Shown in pieces: positions 24,500-33,353 of a DNA stretch of 64,000 nt; position 1 is the first letter of the stretch; each line of letters starts with the position of its first letter. The notes beneath the pieces were generated by a model that did not search any database, was not told where the DNA came from, and saw only the letters and a list, made by a program, of their open reading frames with translations. The stretch is from positions 409,140 to 473,139 of the forward strand of contig NZ_QLYX01000005.1 in assembly GCF_003289645.1 (NCBI RefSeq), given 5' to 3'. Both the position numbers and the translations under genes were made by a program. The stretch is from Actinomadura craniellae (GTDB taxonomy: Bacteria; Actinomycetota; Actinomycetes; Streptosporangiales; Streptosporangiaceae).

Positions 24500-26296
24500 A
24501 TGGCGTTGGGTGCGTTGCTGCCGGAGCTCGACCAGAGCGATCCCGACTGGACCCCGCTGGTCACGGCCATCTCCCGGCACGCGGAGACCAAGCCGGCCGC
24601 CCCGGCCTACACCTTCGTCGACTACTCGGGGAACCCGGCCGGCACGAGGACCACCCTGAACTGGGCGCAGATGGACGCGCGGTCGAAGGCGATGGCCGCC
24701 CGGTTGCGCCGGTCGGCCCGGCCCGGCGAGCGGGTCGCGCTGCTGCTGCCGCAGGGGCTCGACTACCTCGTCACGATGTGCGGCGCGATGCTCGCGCGTG
24801 TGATCGCCGTCCCGCTGTTCTCGCCGGACCTGGCCGGCCACGGCGAGCGGCTGATCCGGGTGTACGCCGACGCGGACCCGGCGGTGGTGGTCACCAGCAG
24901 GAGCGCCCTGTCGCACGTGGAGAAGTTCTTCGGCGACCAGGACGTCCCGCGGCCCCGGGAGATCGTCATCGCCGACGACCTGGACCTCGCGCCGGGGGAG
25001 ACCTGGCACGACGAGCCGGCCGCCGCGGGGGACGTCGCGTACCTGCAGTACACCTCGGGATCCACCCGCACCCCCGCCGGGGTCGAGGTCACCCACGGCA
25101 ACCTCGACGCCAACGCCCGGCAGGTGCTGGCCGGCTGGACGCCCGACCACCCGCATCCGAAGATGGTCTCCTGGCTGCCGCTCTTCCATGACATGGGCCT
25201 GGTCAACATCCTGGCGCTGACCATGGTGGACGGCCACGAGTGCATCCTCATGGACCCGCTCTCGTTCCTGATGAACCCGCTGCGCTGGCTGCGGCTGATC
25301 TCCGAGTGCGAGGCCGCCTACACCTCGGCGCCCAACTTCGCCTACGAGTACGCCGCGGCCCAGGCCACCCCCGCGAAGCTGGCCGACATCGACCTGAGCG
25401 GGCTGGTCAACTGCCTGAACGGGGCCGAGCCGATCCGCACGTCCACGCTGGAGGTGTTCTCCGCGGCGTTCACCCCGGTCGGGCTGCGGCCGGGCGCCCC
25501 CACCCCGGGGTACGGGCTGGCCGAGGCCACCGTGTTCGTCAGCGCGGCGGCCGACGACGTCCCGCCGACGGTCGTCTGGGCCGACCGGGAGGAGCTCGCC
25601 CGGGGCGCGCTGCGGATCCGCGAGCCGGGCGGTGCGGGCGTCACCGGCCTGGTGGGCTGTGGCCGTCCGATCGGGCAGCACGTGGCGATCGTCGATCCCG
25701 ACACCGGGGTCGAGCGGCCGGACGGCATGGTCGGCGAGGTCTGGATCCACGGCCCCAACGTGGCCGCGGGCTACTGGCGCAACCCCGAGCGCACCGCGAG
25801 CACGTTCGGCGGCGTGCTGACCGACCCGGCCGGCGGGCTACCGGCCGGTCCCTGGCTGCGGACCGGTGACTACGGGCTGGCCCACGAGGGCGAGCTGTAC
25901 ATCACCGGCCGGATCAAGGACCTGGTCATCGTGGACGGCCGCAACCACTATCCGCAGGACATCGAGGAGACGGTGTACGAGGCGCACCCGGCGATCCGCC
26001 AGGACCACGTGGCCGCCTTCGCGGTCGTCGAGGAGGACGCCGAGCGGCTGGTCGTGGTGGCCGAGCGCAACCGGCGGGTGCCGCTGGCCCGGCTGGATCT
26101 GGGGGAGGTGGAGCGGGCGGTCCGCGGCGCGGTCAACGTCGCGCACGAGCTGGCGGTGCACGAGTTCGCGCTGGTCGAGCCGGGGATGATCTCGCGCACC
26201 TCCAGCGGGAAGATCGCCCGGGCCGCGACCCGGGAGCGCCATCTCGCGGGTGCGCTGGCCCGAACCGCTGATCGGCTCGCGGCACGCACCACATAA
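24500..26296 (+). CDS. FadD32-like fatty acyl-AMP ligase (FAAL)
   Basis: A 598-residue ANL-superfamily enzyme that activates a fatty acid as acyl-AMP. Motifs shared with mycobacterial FadD32 are LQYTSGSTRTPAGVEVTH (ATP loop), PGYGLAEATVFV, PPTVVWADREEL, GRIKDLVIVDGRNHYPQDIE and RTSSGKI. In mycolate synthesis FadD32 loads meromycolate onto Pks13. No polyketide synthase or acyl carrier protein is visible nearby, so the acceptor is unknown. The ATG at 24500 has AAGGAGA upstream. The MMPL gene begins 43 bp after its stop, so they form an operon. Confidence 0.85.
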   Translation: MALGALLPELDQSDPDWTPLVTAISRHAETKPAAPAYTFVDYSGNPAGTRTTLNWAQMDARSKAMAARLRRSARPGERVALLLPQGLDYLVTMCGAMLARVIAVPLFSPDLAGHGERLIRVYADADPAVVVTSRSALSHVEKFFGDQDVPRPREIVIADDLDLAPGETWHDEPAAAGDVAYLQYTSGSTRTPAGVEVTHGNLDANARQVLAGWTPDHPHPKMVSWLPLFHDMGLVNILALTMVDGHECILMDPLSFLMNPLRWLRLISECEAAYTSAPNFAYEYAAAQATPAKLADIDLSGLVNCLNGAEPIRTSTLEVFSAAFTPVGLRPGAPTPGYGLAEATVFVSAAADDVPPTVVWADREELARGALRIREPGGAGVTGLVGCGRPIGQHVAIVDPDTGVERPDGMVGEVWIHGPNVAAGYWRNPERTASTFGGVLTDPAGGLPAGPWLRTGDYGLAHEGELYITGRIKDLVIVDGRNHYPQDIEETVYEAHPAIRQDHVAAFAVVEEDAERLVVVAERNRRVPLARLDLGEVERAVRGAVNVAHELAVHEFALVEPGMISRTSSGKIARAATRERHLAGALARTADRLAARTT

Positions 26297-26339
26297 TCGA
26301 CAAAAGCCACCATCCGGACGACTGCCGGTGGGGAGGGAC

Positions 26340-28835
26340 ATGCTCGCGGGCCTCGGGCGTCTGATTCATCGACGACGCTGGACGAGCCTCGTCCTCATCC
26401 TGCTCATCACCGGGGTCGCCGTCGTCTGGGGGCCGGGCGTCTTCAGCAAGTTCAAGCAGGGCGGGTTCGAGGACCCCAAGGCCGACTCCACCACGGTCGC
26501 CAAGCTGTCGACCACCTACTTCGGCAGCACCAACCCCGACGTCCTGCTGCTCTACAGCAGCAAGACCATGACGGTCGACGACCCGCGGTTCATGGCCTCG
26601 GCGCTCACCACGGTCTCCCGGCTGCCCCGGGCGCAGGTCGCCGAGGTGGTGTCGTACTGGTCCTTCTCGGGCGAGACGGCCGCGCCGTTCGTCTCCCGCG
26701 ACCGGCACTCCACCTTCCTCGCCGTCAAGCTCAGGGGCTCCGACGACCTGACGAAGGTGGCGAACTACGAGAAGATCAAGGACCGGCTGGAGGCCCCCGG
26801 GCTGACCACCCAGATCGCCGGCTCCTACCCGCTCGCGGTGGAGTTCGGCGAGCAGGTCGTCGCCGACATCGTCCGCGCGGAGCTCATCTCGGCACCGGTC
26901 CTGCTGATCCTGCTGATCCTGCTGTTCGGCGCGCTGGCGGCCGCGGTGCTCCCGCTGTTCGTCGGGATCTTCTCCATCCTGGGCGGGCTGGCCGTGGTGC
27001 ACGCGGTCACCTACGTCACCGACGTGTCGTCGTTCGCCCTCGAAGTCATCACCATGCTCGGCGTCGGGCTGGCGATCGACTACTCGCTGTTCATCGTGAG
27101 CCGGTACCGGGAGGAACTGGGCCGGGGGGCGGACCGGGAGACCGCGCTGGCCAACACCATGGCCACCGCCGGCCGGACCATCGCGATCTCCGGGATCACG
27201 GTCACCACCGCGCTGGCCGGGCTGCTGCTGTTCCCGCAGATGTTCCTGCGCACGATCGGCCTGGGCGGCATGGCGACCGTGCTGGTGGCGGTGTTCGGGG
27301 CGCTGGTCCTGTTGCCGACCCTGCTCGCCCTCCTCGGCCCCAAGGTCGAGTTCGGCACGATGCCGTGGCGCCGCCGCCGGCGCGACCGGCCGAAGAAGCG
27401 GGACTCGGGCGTCTGGTTCCGGCTGGGCAGCAGCGTGATGAAGCACCCGCTGCCGTACTTCACGGTCGTCCTGGTGATCCTCGCGGTGCTGTTCCAGCCG
27501 TTCCTGAGCGTGCAGTTCGGCAGCATCGACGCCCGGGTGCTGCCCGAGGGCAGCCCCAGCCGGGTCGTGGTCGAGCAGGTCAAGCGGGACTTCCCGAGCG
27601 GGTCGGCCGAGCCGATCGACGTGGTGGTCTCGGGCGACCTGATCCCGCGCGACTGGGCGCCGGGCAGCAGCCCCATCCCGCCGTACCTGGACGAGTTCCG
27701 GCAGCGGCTGGACGCCCTGCCCGGGGTCACCGACGCCCGGTTCAGCGGCTACTCGCAGACCTACGGCGGGGTGCGGATCTCCGTCTTCCACCGGTACGAA
27801 CCGATGGACGAGGAGGCCCAGGCGCTGGTCCGCGGCATCCGCGGGATGACCCTGGACAAGGACGGCTACCCGCTGCACATCGACGTGGGCGGCAGCACCG
27901 CCGCGCAGATCGACCTGATGGCCAGCCTGGTGGAGACGCTGCCACTGATGGGGCTGTTCGTCGGGGTGGCCACGTTCGTGCTGCTCTTCATGTTCTTCGG
28001 CTCGGTCGTGCTGCCGCTCAAAGCGATCGTGATGAACATCCTGTCCATCGGGGCGTCGTTCGGCGCGATCGTGTGGGGGTTCCAGGAGGGGCACCTGTCC
28101 GAACTGCTCGACTTCACCCCGACCGGCGGGGTCGAGGCCACGAGCATGGTGCTGATCCTGGCGGTGGTCTTCGGCCTCTCGATGGACTACGAGGTCTTCC
28201 TGCTGAGCCGGATCCGGGAGGAGTGGGACCTCACCCACGACAACCGGCTCGCGGTGGCCCGCGGCATGCAGCACACCGGCTCGATCATCTCCAGCGCGGC
28301 GGTGCTGTTCCTGGTGGTCGTCGCCGCCTTCGCGACGGCCGGCATCACGGTCGTCAAGCTGATCGGCGTCGGCATGTTCGTGGCGATCGTGGTGGACGCG
28401 GTGCTGGTGCGGTCGCTGCTCGTCCCGGCCACCATGCGGTTCATGGGCGCGGCCAACTGGTGGCTGCCCGGCCCGCTGGCGGCGCTGCACAGCCGGATGG
28501 ACCTGCGGGACCACATCGTGGTGCCCCCGGCCCGGGTGCGGCCGACGCCCCCGATGCGGGCCCGGCGCCGGCCGACCGGGGCGTACATGTCGCCGGCACC
28601 CCACGGCCGGGCGGGAGCACCCGCGCCCAACGGCCGGACCCCGAACGGCCGGGCGGCCCCCGTCCCGCAGCCGATGTCCGCCCCCACCGGCCCCTGGCGC
28701 CCCTGGGCGGCGGGGCCGCCGAAACCCCCACAAAGACCCGTCTCGCGCCGGACGCGCGAGATCGTTCCCAACCCGGACGGCACCGGGTGGCAATGGAGGA
28801 CAGATGAGAACGATGTCAGGAGGCGGCGCCCCTAG
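26340..28835 (+). CDS. MMPL-family lipid exporter (MmpL3-like)
   Basis: An 831-residue RND-superfamily transporter with twelve predicted helices and two large extracytoplasmic loops. Two Asp-Tyr pairs, D247-Y248 (GLAIDYSLFIVSR) and D616-Y617 (GLSMDYEVFLLSR), correspond to the proton-relay pairs of MmpL3. The C-terminal ~110 residues are a Pro/Arg-rich cytosolic tail. MmpL3 flips trehalose monomycolate; here the cargo is inferred to be the product of the upstream acyl-AMP ligase pathway. The ATG at 26340 has GGGGAGGGAC upstream. The last 32 bp overlap the next gene. Confidence 0.88.
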   Translation: MLAGLGRLIHRRRWTSLVLILLITGVAVVWGPGVFSKFKQGGFEDPKADSTTVAKLSTTYFGSTNPDVLLLYSSKTMTVDDPRFMASALTTVSRLPRAQVAEVVSYWSFSGETAAPFVSRDRHSTFLAVKLRGSDDLTKVANYEKIKDRLEAPGLTTQIAGSYPLAVEFGEQVVADIVRAELISAPVLLILLILLFGALAAAVLPLFVGIFSILGGLAVVHAVTYVTDVSSFALEVITMLGVGLAIDYSLFIVSRYREELGRGADRETALANTMATAGRTIAISGITVTTALAGLLLFPQMFLRTIGLGGMATVLVAVFGALVLLPTLLALLGPKVEFGTMPWRRRRRDRPKKRDSGVWFRLGSSVMKHPLPYFTVVLVILAVLFQPFLSVQFGSIDARVLPEGSPSRVVVEQVKRDFPSGSAEPIDVVVSGDLIPRDWAPGSSPIPPYLDEFRQRLDALPGVTDARFSGYSQTYGGVRISVFHRYEPMDEEAQALVRGIRGMTLDKDGYPLHIDVGGSTAAQIDLMASLVETLPLMGLFVGVATFVLLFMFFGSVVLPLKAIVMNILSIGASFGAIVWGFQEGHLSELLDFTPTGGVEATSMVLILAVVFGLSMDYEVFLLSRIREEWDLTHDNRLAVARGMQHTGSIISSAAVLFLVVVAAFATAGITVVKLIGVGMFVAIVVDAVLVRSLLVPATMRFMGAANWWLPGPLAALHSRMDLRDHIVVPPARVRPTPPMRARRRPTGAYMSPAPHGRAGAPAPNGRTPNGRAAPVPQPMSAPTGPWRPWAAGPPKPPQRPVSRRTREIVPNPDGTGWQWRTDENDVRRRRP

Positions 28836-29838
28836 CCGGGGCACCCGGCGGGCGGCGTTCATCTCCGCCGCCGCGCTGGGGGTGGCCGTCACACCGGGCC
28901 TGGCAGGGAGCGCTCAGGCCGCCCCGACCTTCAAAGCGGCCTCGAACGGTTCGACGATCCACTCCTACAAGTGGCTCAACTCCTACACCTTCGACTTCAC
29001 CGTCCAGTCCAAGGCGCTGGCGTCCCGGCAGAACGTGCGGGTCCTCATCCCGAAGGGCTGGCAGTTCTACTCCAACCAGAGCTGGCCGGTGGTGTACGCC
29101 TACCACGGCGGCGCCGACAACTACCTCTCCTGGACGCGCAGCACCTCCATCGAGACGCTCGCCAACCGGTACGGCGTCATGGTCGTCATGCCCGAGGGCG
29201 GCACGAACGGCTCGTACACCAACTGGTACAACAGCGGCCGCGGCGGCAACCCGCAGTGGGAGACCTTCCACCTCGACGAGGTCCGCGAGCTGGTCGAGCG
29301 CAACTACCACGCGGGCTCGGCGCGCGCCACGCTCGGCATCTCCTCCGGCGCGCAGGGCGCGTGCACCTACCCGGGCCGGCGGCCGGGCTCGATCCGGTAC
29401 GCCACGTGCCTGAGCGGGGTGCTGTCGATGCAGGCGCCGGGCGTCCCGCTGCTGCTGTGGTACACGAACCTGGGCGGGGACTTCAACCCCGACGACATCT
29501 GGGGCCCGTGGCCGTGGGCCAAGCGCAACTGGGACGCGCACGACCCGATCAAGCTGCTGCCCCGGATGCGGACCACGAAGTTCTACATCTCGGCCGGCAC
29601 CACCGGCAAGCAGGGGCCGCTGGACGCCGCGAGCAAGGCGCCGTGGGACATCGGCTACCTCAGCGAGCCGCCCATCGGCCGGACCGTCCAGGACTTCGCC
29701 GCCGAGGCCCGGCGGCAGGGCATCTCGGTCGAGGCGAACGTCTACGGCAACGGCTCGCACTCCTGGCCGTACTGGCGGCGGGAACTGAACGTCGCCTGGC
29801 CGAAGATGATGGCGGCGATCGGCGCCAGGCAGATGTGA
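28804..29838 (+). CDS. Secreted antigen-85-fold acyltransferase/esterase, copy 3
   Basis: A 344-residue secreted protein with a signal peptide ending in SAQA (about residue 39). Comparison with antigen 85 is striking: 'VVMPEGGTNGSYTNWY...WETF', 'DDIWGPW..AKRNWDAHDP' and 'GNGSHSWPYW' all have counterparts there. The nucleophile is Ser180 in GISSGA and the His is His319. The start overlaps the end of the MMPL gene (GGAGG inside it), so the two are translationally coupled. In mycobacteria the same pair, MmpL3 and antigen 85, exports and then transfers mycolate. The lipid and acceptor here are unknown. It is related to the two copies at 3478 and 4646 but more distant. Confidence 0.82.
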   Translation: MRTMSGGGAPSRGTRRAAFISAAALGVAVTPGLAGSAQAAPTFKAASNGSTIHSYKWLNSYTFDFTVQSKALASRQNVRVLIPKGWQFYSNQSWPVVYAYHGGADNYLSWTRSTSIETLANRYGVMVVMPEGGTNGSYTNWYNSGRGGNPQWETFHLDEVRELVERNYHAGSARATLGISSGAQGACTYPGRRPGSIRYATCLSGVLSMQAPGVPLLLWYTNLGGDFNPDDIWGPWPWAKRNWDAHDPIKLLPRMRTTKFYISAGTTGKQGPLDAASKAPWDIGYLSEPPIGRTVQDFAAEARRQGISVEANVYGNGSHSWPYWRRELNVAWPKMMAAIGARQM

Positions 29839-29851
29839 ATCCCGGACACGC

Positions 29852-29924
29852 CGATGGCGGCCGCGGGGAGTGCGACCGCCATCGGGGTGCCGTGGGCCCC
29901 CGCTCAGGAGTGGGGAGCGGGGGC
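29852..29924. terminator. Two bidirectional terminator hairpins
   Basis: CGATGGCGG / CCGCCATCG (29852-29860, 29876-29884) and GCCCCCGCT / AGCGGGGGC (29896-29904, 29916-29924) separate the convergent antigen-85-like and polyester hydrolase genes. Confidence 0.8.
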
Positions 29925-29932
29925 CGGCGGGC

Positions 29933-30799
29933 TCACATCGGGCAGGTGAACCGGACGTCCGAGAAGGCGGAGCCGCTCGGGGCCGGGCACAGGAACGGGG
30001 TGTAGCGGGTGTCCTCGTCCACCCAGCGCTTCAGCCAGCTCACCATGAACTTGCCGACGTTGGCGTTGGCCGACTGCGGGAAGAAGTGGCTACCGTTGTT
30101 GAGCTCCAGGTACGCCTTCTCACCGCTGTTGGTCAGGCTGTTGTAGAACGGGATGGAGTGCGAGTCGACCGAGGCGATGGTGTCGCTCTCACCGCCGATG
30201 ATCAGGGTGGGGGTGCGCACCTCCGGCCAGGACTTGTCGCCGTTCCACGGGGCCAGCGGGATCGCGGCCTTCAGCGAGGTGCGGTCCTTGGCGGCTTCCA
30301 GGGTGCCGCCGCCGCCCATGGAGTGACCGCCCACGGCCAGCCGGCTGGGGTCGACCCGGGTGCGCACCGAGCTGCTCTGGGTCAGGTAGTCCAGCGCGGC
30401 GAGGAGCTGGTCGCCGCGGCTGGCGGGCTGGTCGAGCCGGCTGTTGGTCTCGATGCCGATGACCACGAAGCCGTGCGAGGCCAGCCGCGGGCCGAGCCAG
30501 CTGATGCTGGACCAGGCGGCGGTGAAGCCCGGGGAGAGGGCGATGGCGCCGAAGGTGCCCTCGCTGGTGGTGGTCGGGTAGTAGATGACGCCGCCGCCGA
30601 AACCCCTGGCGGTGGACGGGACGTTGGTCTGCGAGGTCGCGAACGGGCCACGGGAGGCCGTCAGGATGGACTCCGTCGGGTCCGGGCCCCGCTCGTAGGG
30701 GCTCTGCGCGGCCTGCGCGGCGGGGGCCGCCATGGTGCCGGCGACCAGGGCGGCCACCGCGGGGAGAAGCCCGAGGGACCTCTTGAGTGATCGCTTCAT
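29933..30799 (-). CDS. Secreted polyester hydrolase (cutinase/PET-hydrolase type), copy 1
   Basis: A 288-residue secreted alpha/beta hydrolase with a signal peptide of about 31 residues. The catalytic triad is Ser160 (GHSMGGGG), Asp206 (GGESDTIAS) and His238 (NNGSHFFP). Trp185 in PLAPWNGDKSW and the C-terminal disulfide Cys271-Cys286 match Thermobifida and Thermomonospora polyester hydrolases. The oxyanion loop reads SPGFTA, so Phe replaces the Tyr of TfCut2. These enzymes cleave cutin and polyesters including PET. The substrate range cannot be read from sequence. A tandem copy lies 640 bp upstream. Confidence 0.92.
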   Translation of the reverse strand: MKRSLKRSLGLLPAVAALVAGTMAAPAAQAAQSPYERGPDPTESILTASRGPFATSQTNVPSTARGFGGGVIYYPTTTSEGTFGAIALSPGFTAAWSSISWLGPRLASHGFVVIGIETNSRLDQPASRGDQLLAALDYLTQSSSVRTRVDPSRLAVGGHSMGGGGTLEAAKDRTSLKAAIPLAPWNGDKSWPEVRTPTLIIGGESDTIASVDSHSIPFYNSLTNSGEKAYLELNNGSHFFPQSANANVGKFMVSWLKRWVDEDTRYTPFLCPAPSGSAFSDVRFTCPM

Positions 30800-30960
30800 C
30801 GGGGGAGCTTCCTTTCACAGCCGAAGCCCACGGGGTGGGCCGGCTCCCCGGACGGGGCGGGAGGGGAGCCTGGTCCGGGCCTCCGGTGCTCCGGTGGGGC
30901 CGGACGTGTGAGAGGAGTCTCATCGGCGGGGACCCCGGCCAAATCGGCGAAATCACTGGT
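30800..30960 (-). repeat. Duplicated leader region, copy 1 (partner 32312-32480)
   Basis: This stretch before hydrolase copy 1 and 32312-32480 before copy 2 share 'CTTCCTTTCACAGCCGAAGC', 'GGACGGGGCGGGAGGGGAGCC', 'GTGAGAGGAGTCTCAT' and 'ATCGGCGAAATCAC' in the same order. The promoter has thus been duplicated with the gene. GAGAGGAGTCTC contains a GAGA..TCTC palindrome. Confidence 0.8.
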
Positions 30961-31360
30961 CTCCGGGGATCCGGCCGTGAACTGTTACGGCTGCCGCACG
31001 ATGCGTGTCAGACCTGTGTGCCTGCCTAGCAACCTTTTGTCAGGGCCCTCGTCGGGGATGCCTTGTCGCCAGGTGTGGCGATTCCGTTCATTGCGGCCTG
31101 GGTCTGTGCCGGCCGATCGGGGTCCCGAACGCGCCCGGGCGTCCCCTGGCCCGCCGCCTCGCCCGGTGCCGGGCCGCGTCGACCGATCGGGGCCCGAACG
31201 GGTGGTGTGACGCCGCGATCCGGGGAGCCCGCAGCGCCGGATCCGGTTGCCGCGGGAGAGTGCGGCCTCGGTTCGGCGTGGATCTGGTCGCCGCGGGTCC
31301 GCCCGGCCGGATGATCGTCGCGGTTCGGGGTCCGGCCGGCGCCCGGAGGAGGCGAAACGC

Positions 31361-31393
31361 CGGTGGCGGCCGCGGGGAGCGCGACCGCCACCG
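31361..31393. terminator. Terminator hairpin of polyester hydrolase copy 2
   Basis: CGGTGGCGG / CCGCCACCG arms with a 15-base loop. It is the diverged twin of the hairpin at 29852, and both changes preserve pairing. Confidence 0.75.
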
Positions 31394-31438
31394 GGTGCCG
31401 TGGACCCCCGCCCGGCAGTGGGGCGGGAGTAACCGGGG

Positions 31439-32311
31439 TCACATCGGGCAGGTGAACCGGGCGTCCGAGAAGTCAGAGAACAGGCCGCTGCTCGGGGCCG
31501 GGCACAGGAACTGGGTGTAGCGGGTGTCCTCGTCCACCCAGCGCTTCAGCCAGCTGATCATGAACTTGGCGACGTTGTCGTCGGACGTGTTCGGGAAGAA
31601 GTGACCGGCGCCGTCCAGCTCCAGGTACGCCTTCTCACCGGTGTTGGACAGGCTGTTGTAGAACGGGATGGAGTGCGAGCCGACCGAGGCGATGGCGTCG
31701 CTCTCCCCGCCGATGATCAGGGTGGGGGTACGGACCTCCGGCCAGGACTTGTCGGCGTTCCAGGGGGCCAGCGGGATCACGGCCTTCAGCGAGGTGCGGT
31801 CCTTGGCCGCCTCCAGGGAGCCGCCGCCGCCCATCGAGTGGCCCGCCACCGCGAGCCGGTTGGGGTCGACCCGGTTGCGCACCGAGCTGCTCTGGGTCAG
31901 GTAGTCCAGCGCGGCCAGGAGCTGGTCGCCGCGGCTGGCGGGCTGGTCGAGCGTGCTGTTGGTGTCGATGCCGATGACCACGAAGCCGTGCGAGGCCAGC
32001 CGCGGGCCCAGCCAGGAGAGGCTGGACCAGTAGGCGGTGAAGCCCGGGGAGATGGCGATGGCGCCGAAGGTGCCCTCGCTGGTGGTGGTCGGGTAGTAGA
32101 TGGTGCCACCACCGAAGCCGGACACCAGCGAGGAGACGTCCGTCTGCGAGGTCGCGAACGGGCCGCGGGAGGCGGTGACCAGGGACTCCGTCGGGTTCGG
32201 GCCCTTCTCGTACGGGCTGGCGGCGGCCTGCGCGGCGGGGGCCGCCATGGTGCCGGCGATCAGGGCGGCCACCGCGGGGAGCAGCCCCAGGGACCTCTTC
32301 AGGGATTTCAT
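31439..32311 (-). CDS. Secreted polyester hydrolase (cutinase/PET-hydrolase type), copy 2
   Basis: A 290-residue tandem paralogue of the gene at 29933, about 1.5 kb upstream and with most positions identical. The triad is Ser159 (GHSMGGGG), Asp205 (GESDAIAS) and His237 (GAGHFFP). Trp184 and the Cys270-Cys288 disulfide pair are kept. Differences cluster at residues 58-66, 95-99 (AYWSS versus AAWSS) and before the catalytic His (LDGAGH versus LNNGSH), all near the expected substrate groove. The start ATG has AAAGGAAG upstream. Paired cutinase genes of this type are known from Thermobifida. Confidence 0.92.
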   Translation of the reverse strand: MKSLKRSLGLLPAVAALIAGTMAAPAAQAAASPYEKGPNPTESLVTASRGPFATSQTDVSSLVSGFGGGTIYYPTTTSEGTFGAIAISPGFTAYWSSLSWLGPRLASHGFVVIGIDTNSTLDQPASRGDQLLAALDYLTQSSSVRNRVDPNRLAVAGHSMGGGGSLEAAKDRTSLKAVIPLAPWNADKSWPEVRTPTLIIGGESDAIASVGSHSIPFYNSLSNTGEKAYLELDGAGHFFPNTSDDNVAKFMISWLKRWVDEDTRYTQFLCPAPSSGLFSDFSDARFTCPM

Positions 32312-32601
32312 CGAGCGAGCTTCCTTTCACAGCCGAAGCCCACGGCGTGGGCCGGCTCCCTGGACGGGGCGGGAGGGGAGCCTGTCCCGAGCCCCCCGTT
32401 CTCCGGTGGGGCCGGGCATGTGAGAGGAGTCTCATTCGAGAAAGTCCTCGGTTACATCGGCGAAATCACCGGCCCTCTAGGCGGTTGTCGCGAAATGTCA
32501 CGGTTGACGCCGTATTTGTGGCCGGCCTTGTGCTCGCGTCCAGCACCCTTCGGCCGGGACACCCGCCGGAGCACGTAACATCACTAAATGTGTCGGATTC
32601 G

Positions 32602-33279
32602 CTACTTTCGGCCCTGGTCCTGTGCCGCCCAGGCGCCGACCTGCTCCGCCGTCCGCCCGGGGTCCCGGACGCGCAGCCGCAGCCGGCGGTAGCGCAGCCC
32701 CGGCTCGGGGAACTGGGGCCGGGTGGCCCAGGGGCGCCGGCAGTGCCAGATCCAGTTACCGGTCCACTTGCCGCGGGCCCCCTCGAACAGGTGGCTGCCG
32801 TGCAGCCGCACCTCGAGGTTCAGCGGCTCGCGGAAGGGCGTGACCTCGCTCAGCGAGTAGTCCACGGCACCCGGGGGATCGCTGTGGGACCGGTCGAGCG
32901 GGGCCGCGCCCTGGACGTCCTCGCGGGCCACGCGCAGGGGTCGGCGAAACAGCACGGGGTACCGGATCACCAGCGCGCCGGGTTCCAGGCGCAGCCGGGG
33001 CCGGCCGGCCAGCGCGCGGAGGGTCTGCACCAGCACGGGCAGCGCCACCGCGGAGACCGCGGCCATCACCACGGCCAGCGCGAGGAAGAAGGGATCCCCG
33101 TCACGGACGAACTGCACCGTTCCAAGGACGGTGGCCGCCGGGGCGCCCACTCCGTACAGACCGCCGTACGCCATCGCGAACCACGCCCGCCACCAGGAGC
33201 GCACGATCCTTAGCTCTGTAGTGATATGTCGGCTCTGTTGGACTTTGGGGGATTGCGCCCGCATGGCCAGCATGATCAC
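32602..33279 (-). CDS. Membrane protein with PH-like C-terminal region
   Basis: A 225-residue protein with two hydrophobic helices (about residues 30-52 and 63-88) followed by a basic, beta-rich region. The pattern 'LRLEPGALVIRYPVLFRRPLRVAREDVQG' resembles bacterial PH-like domains. No family is recognised with confidence. The start could also be the ATG at residue 6. It is divergent from the TetR gene at 33354. Confidence 0.6.
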   Translation of the reverse strand: MIMLAMRAQSPKVQQSRHITTELRIVRSWWRAWFAMAYGGLYGVGAPAATVLGTVQFVRDGDPFFLALAVVMAAVSAVALPVLVQTLRALAGRPRLRLEPGALVIRYPVLFRRPLRVAREDVQGAAPLDRSHSDPPGAVDYSLSEVTPFREPLNLEVRLHGSHLFEGARGKWTGNWIWHCRRPWATRPQFPEPGLRYRRLRLRVRDPGRTAEQVGAWAAQDQGRK

Positions 33280-33353
33280 ATCTCGCCGGCGCGGGCGCCA
33301 CCCGTCCGGCGCAGCCTTTTACCCGCGACAACGCTGATACGGCAAGGGGGCCA

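Larger units (their letters stand above)
30800..31438. other. Spacer between the two polyester hydrolase genes
   Basis: The first ~160 bp is the leader/promoter of copy 1 and is nearly repeated before copy 2. The last ~75 bp holds the terminator of copy 2, which repeats that of copy 1. Between them (about 30970-31350) no gene is supported; a direct repeat built on CGATCGGGG-CCCGAACG occurs twice (about 31112 and 31184). Confidence 0.6.

Noticed and set aside
26133..28892. A 919-codon open frame opposite the MMPL gene
   Set aside because: The translation is a His/Arg/Asp-rich shadow, whereas the plus strand codes a clear transporter with its motifs.
24500..29838. A complete mycolic acid locus
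   Set aside because: No Pks13, AccD4 or Rv3802-like gene is present around the three genes, so only the activation, export and transfer ends are supported.
30961..31360. A small gene between the two polyester hydrolases
   Set aside because: Several short frames exist, but none has a ribosome-binding site, codon bias or recognisable product.
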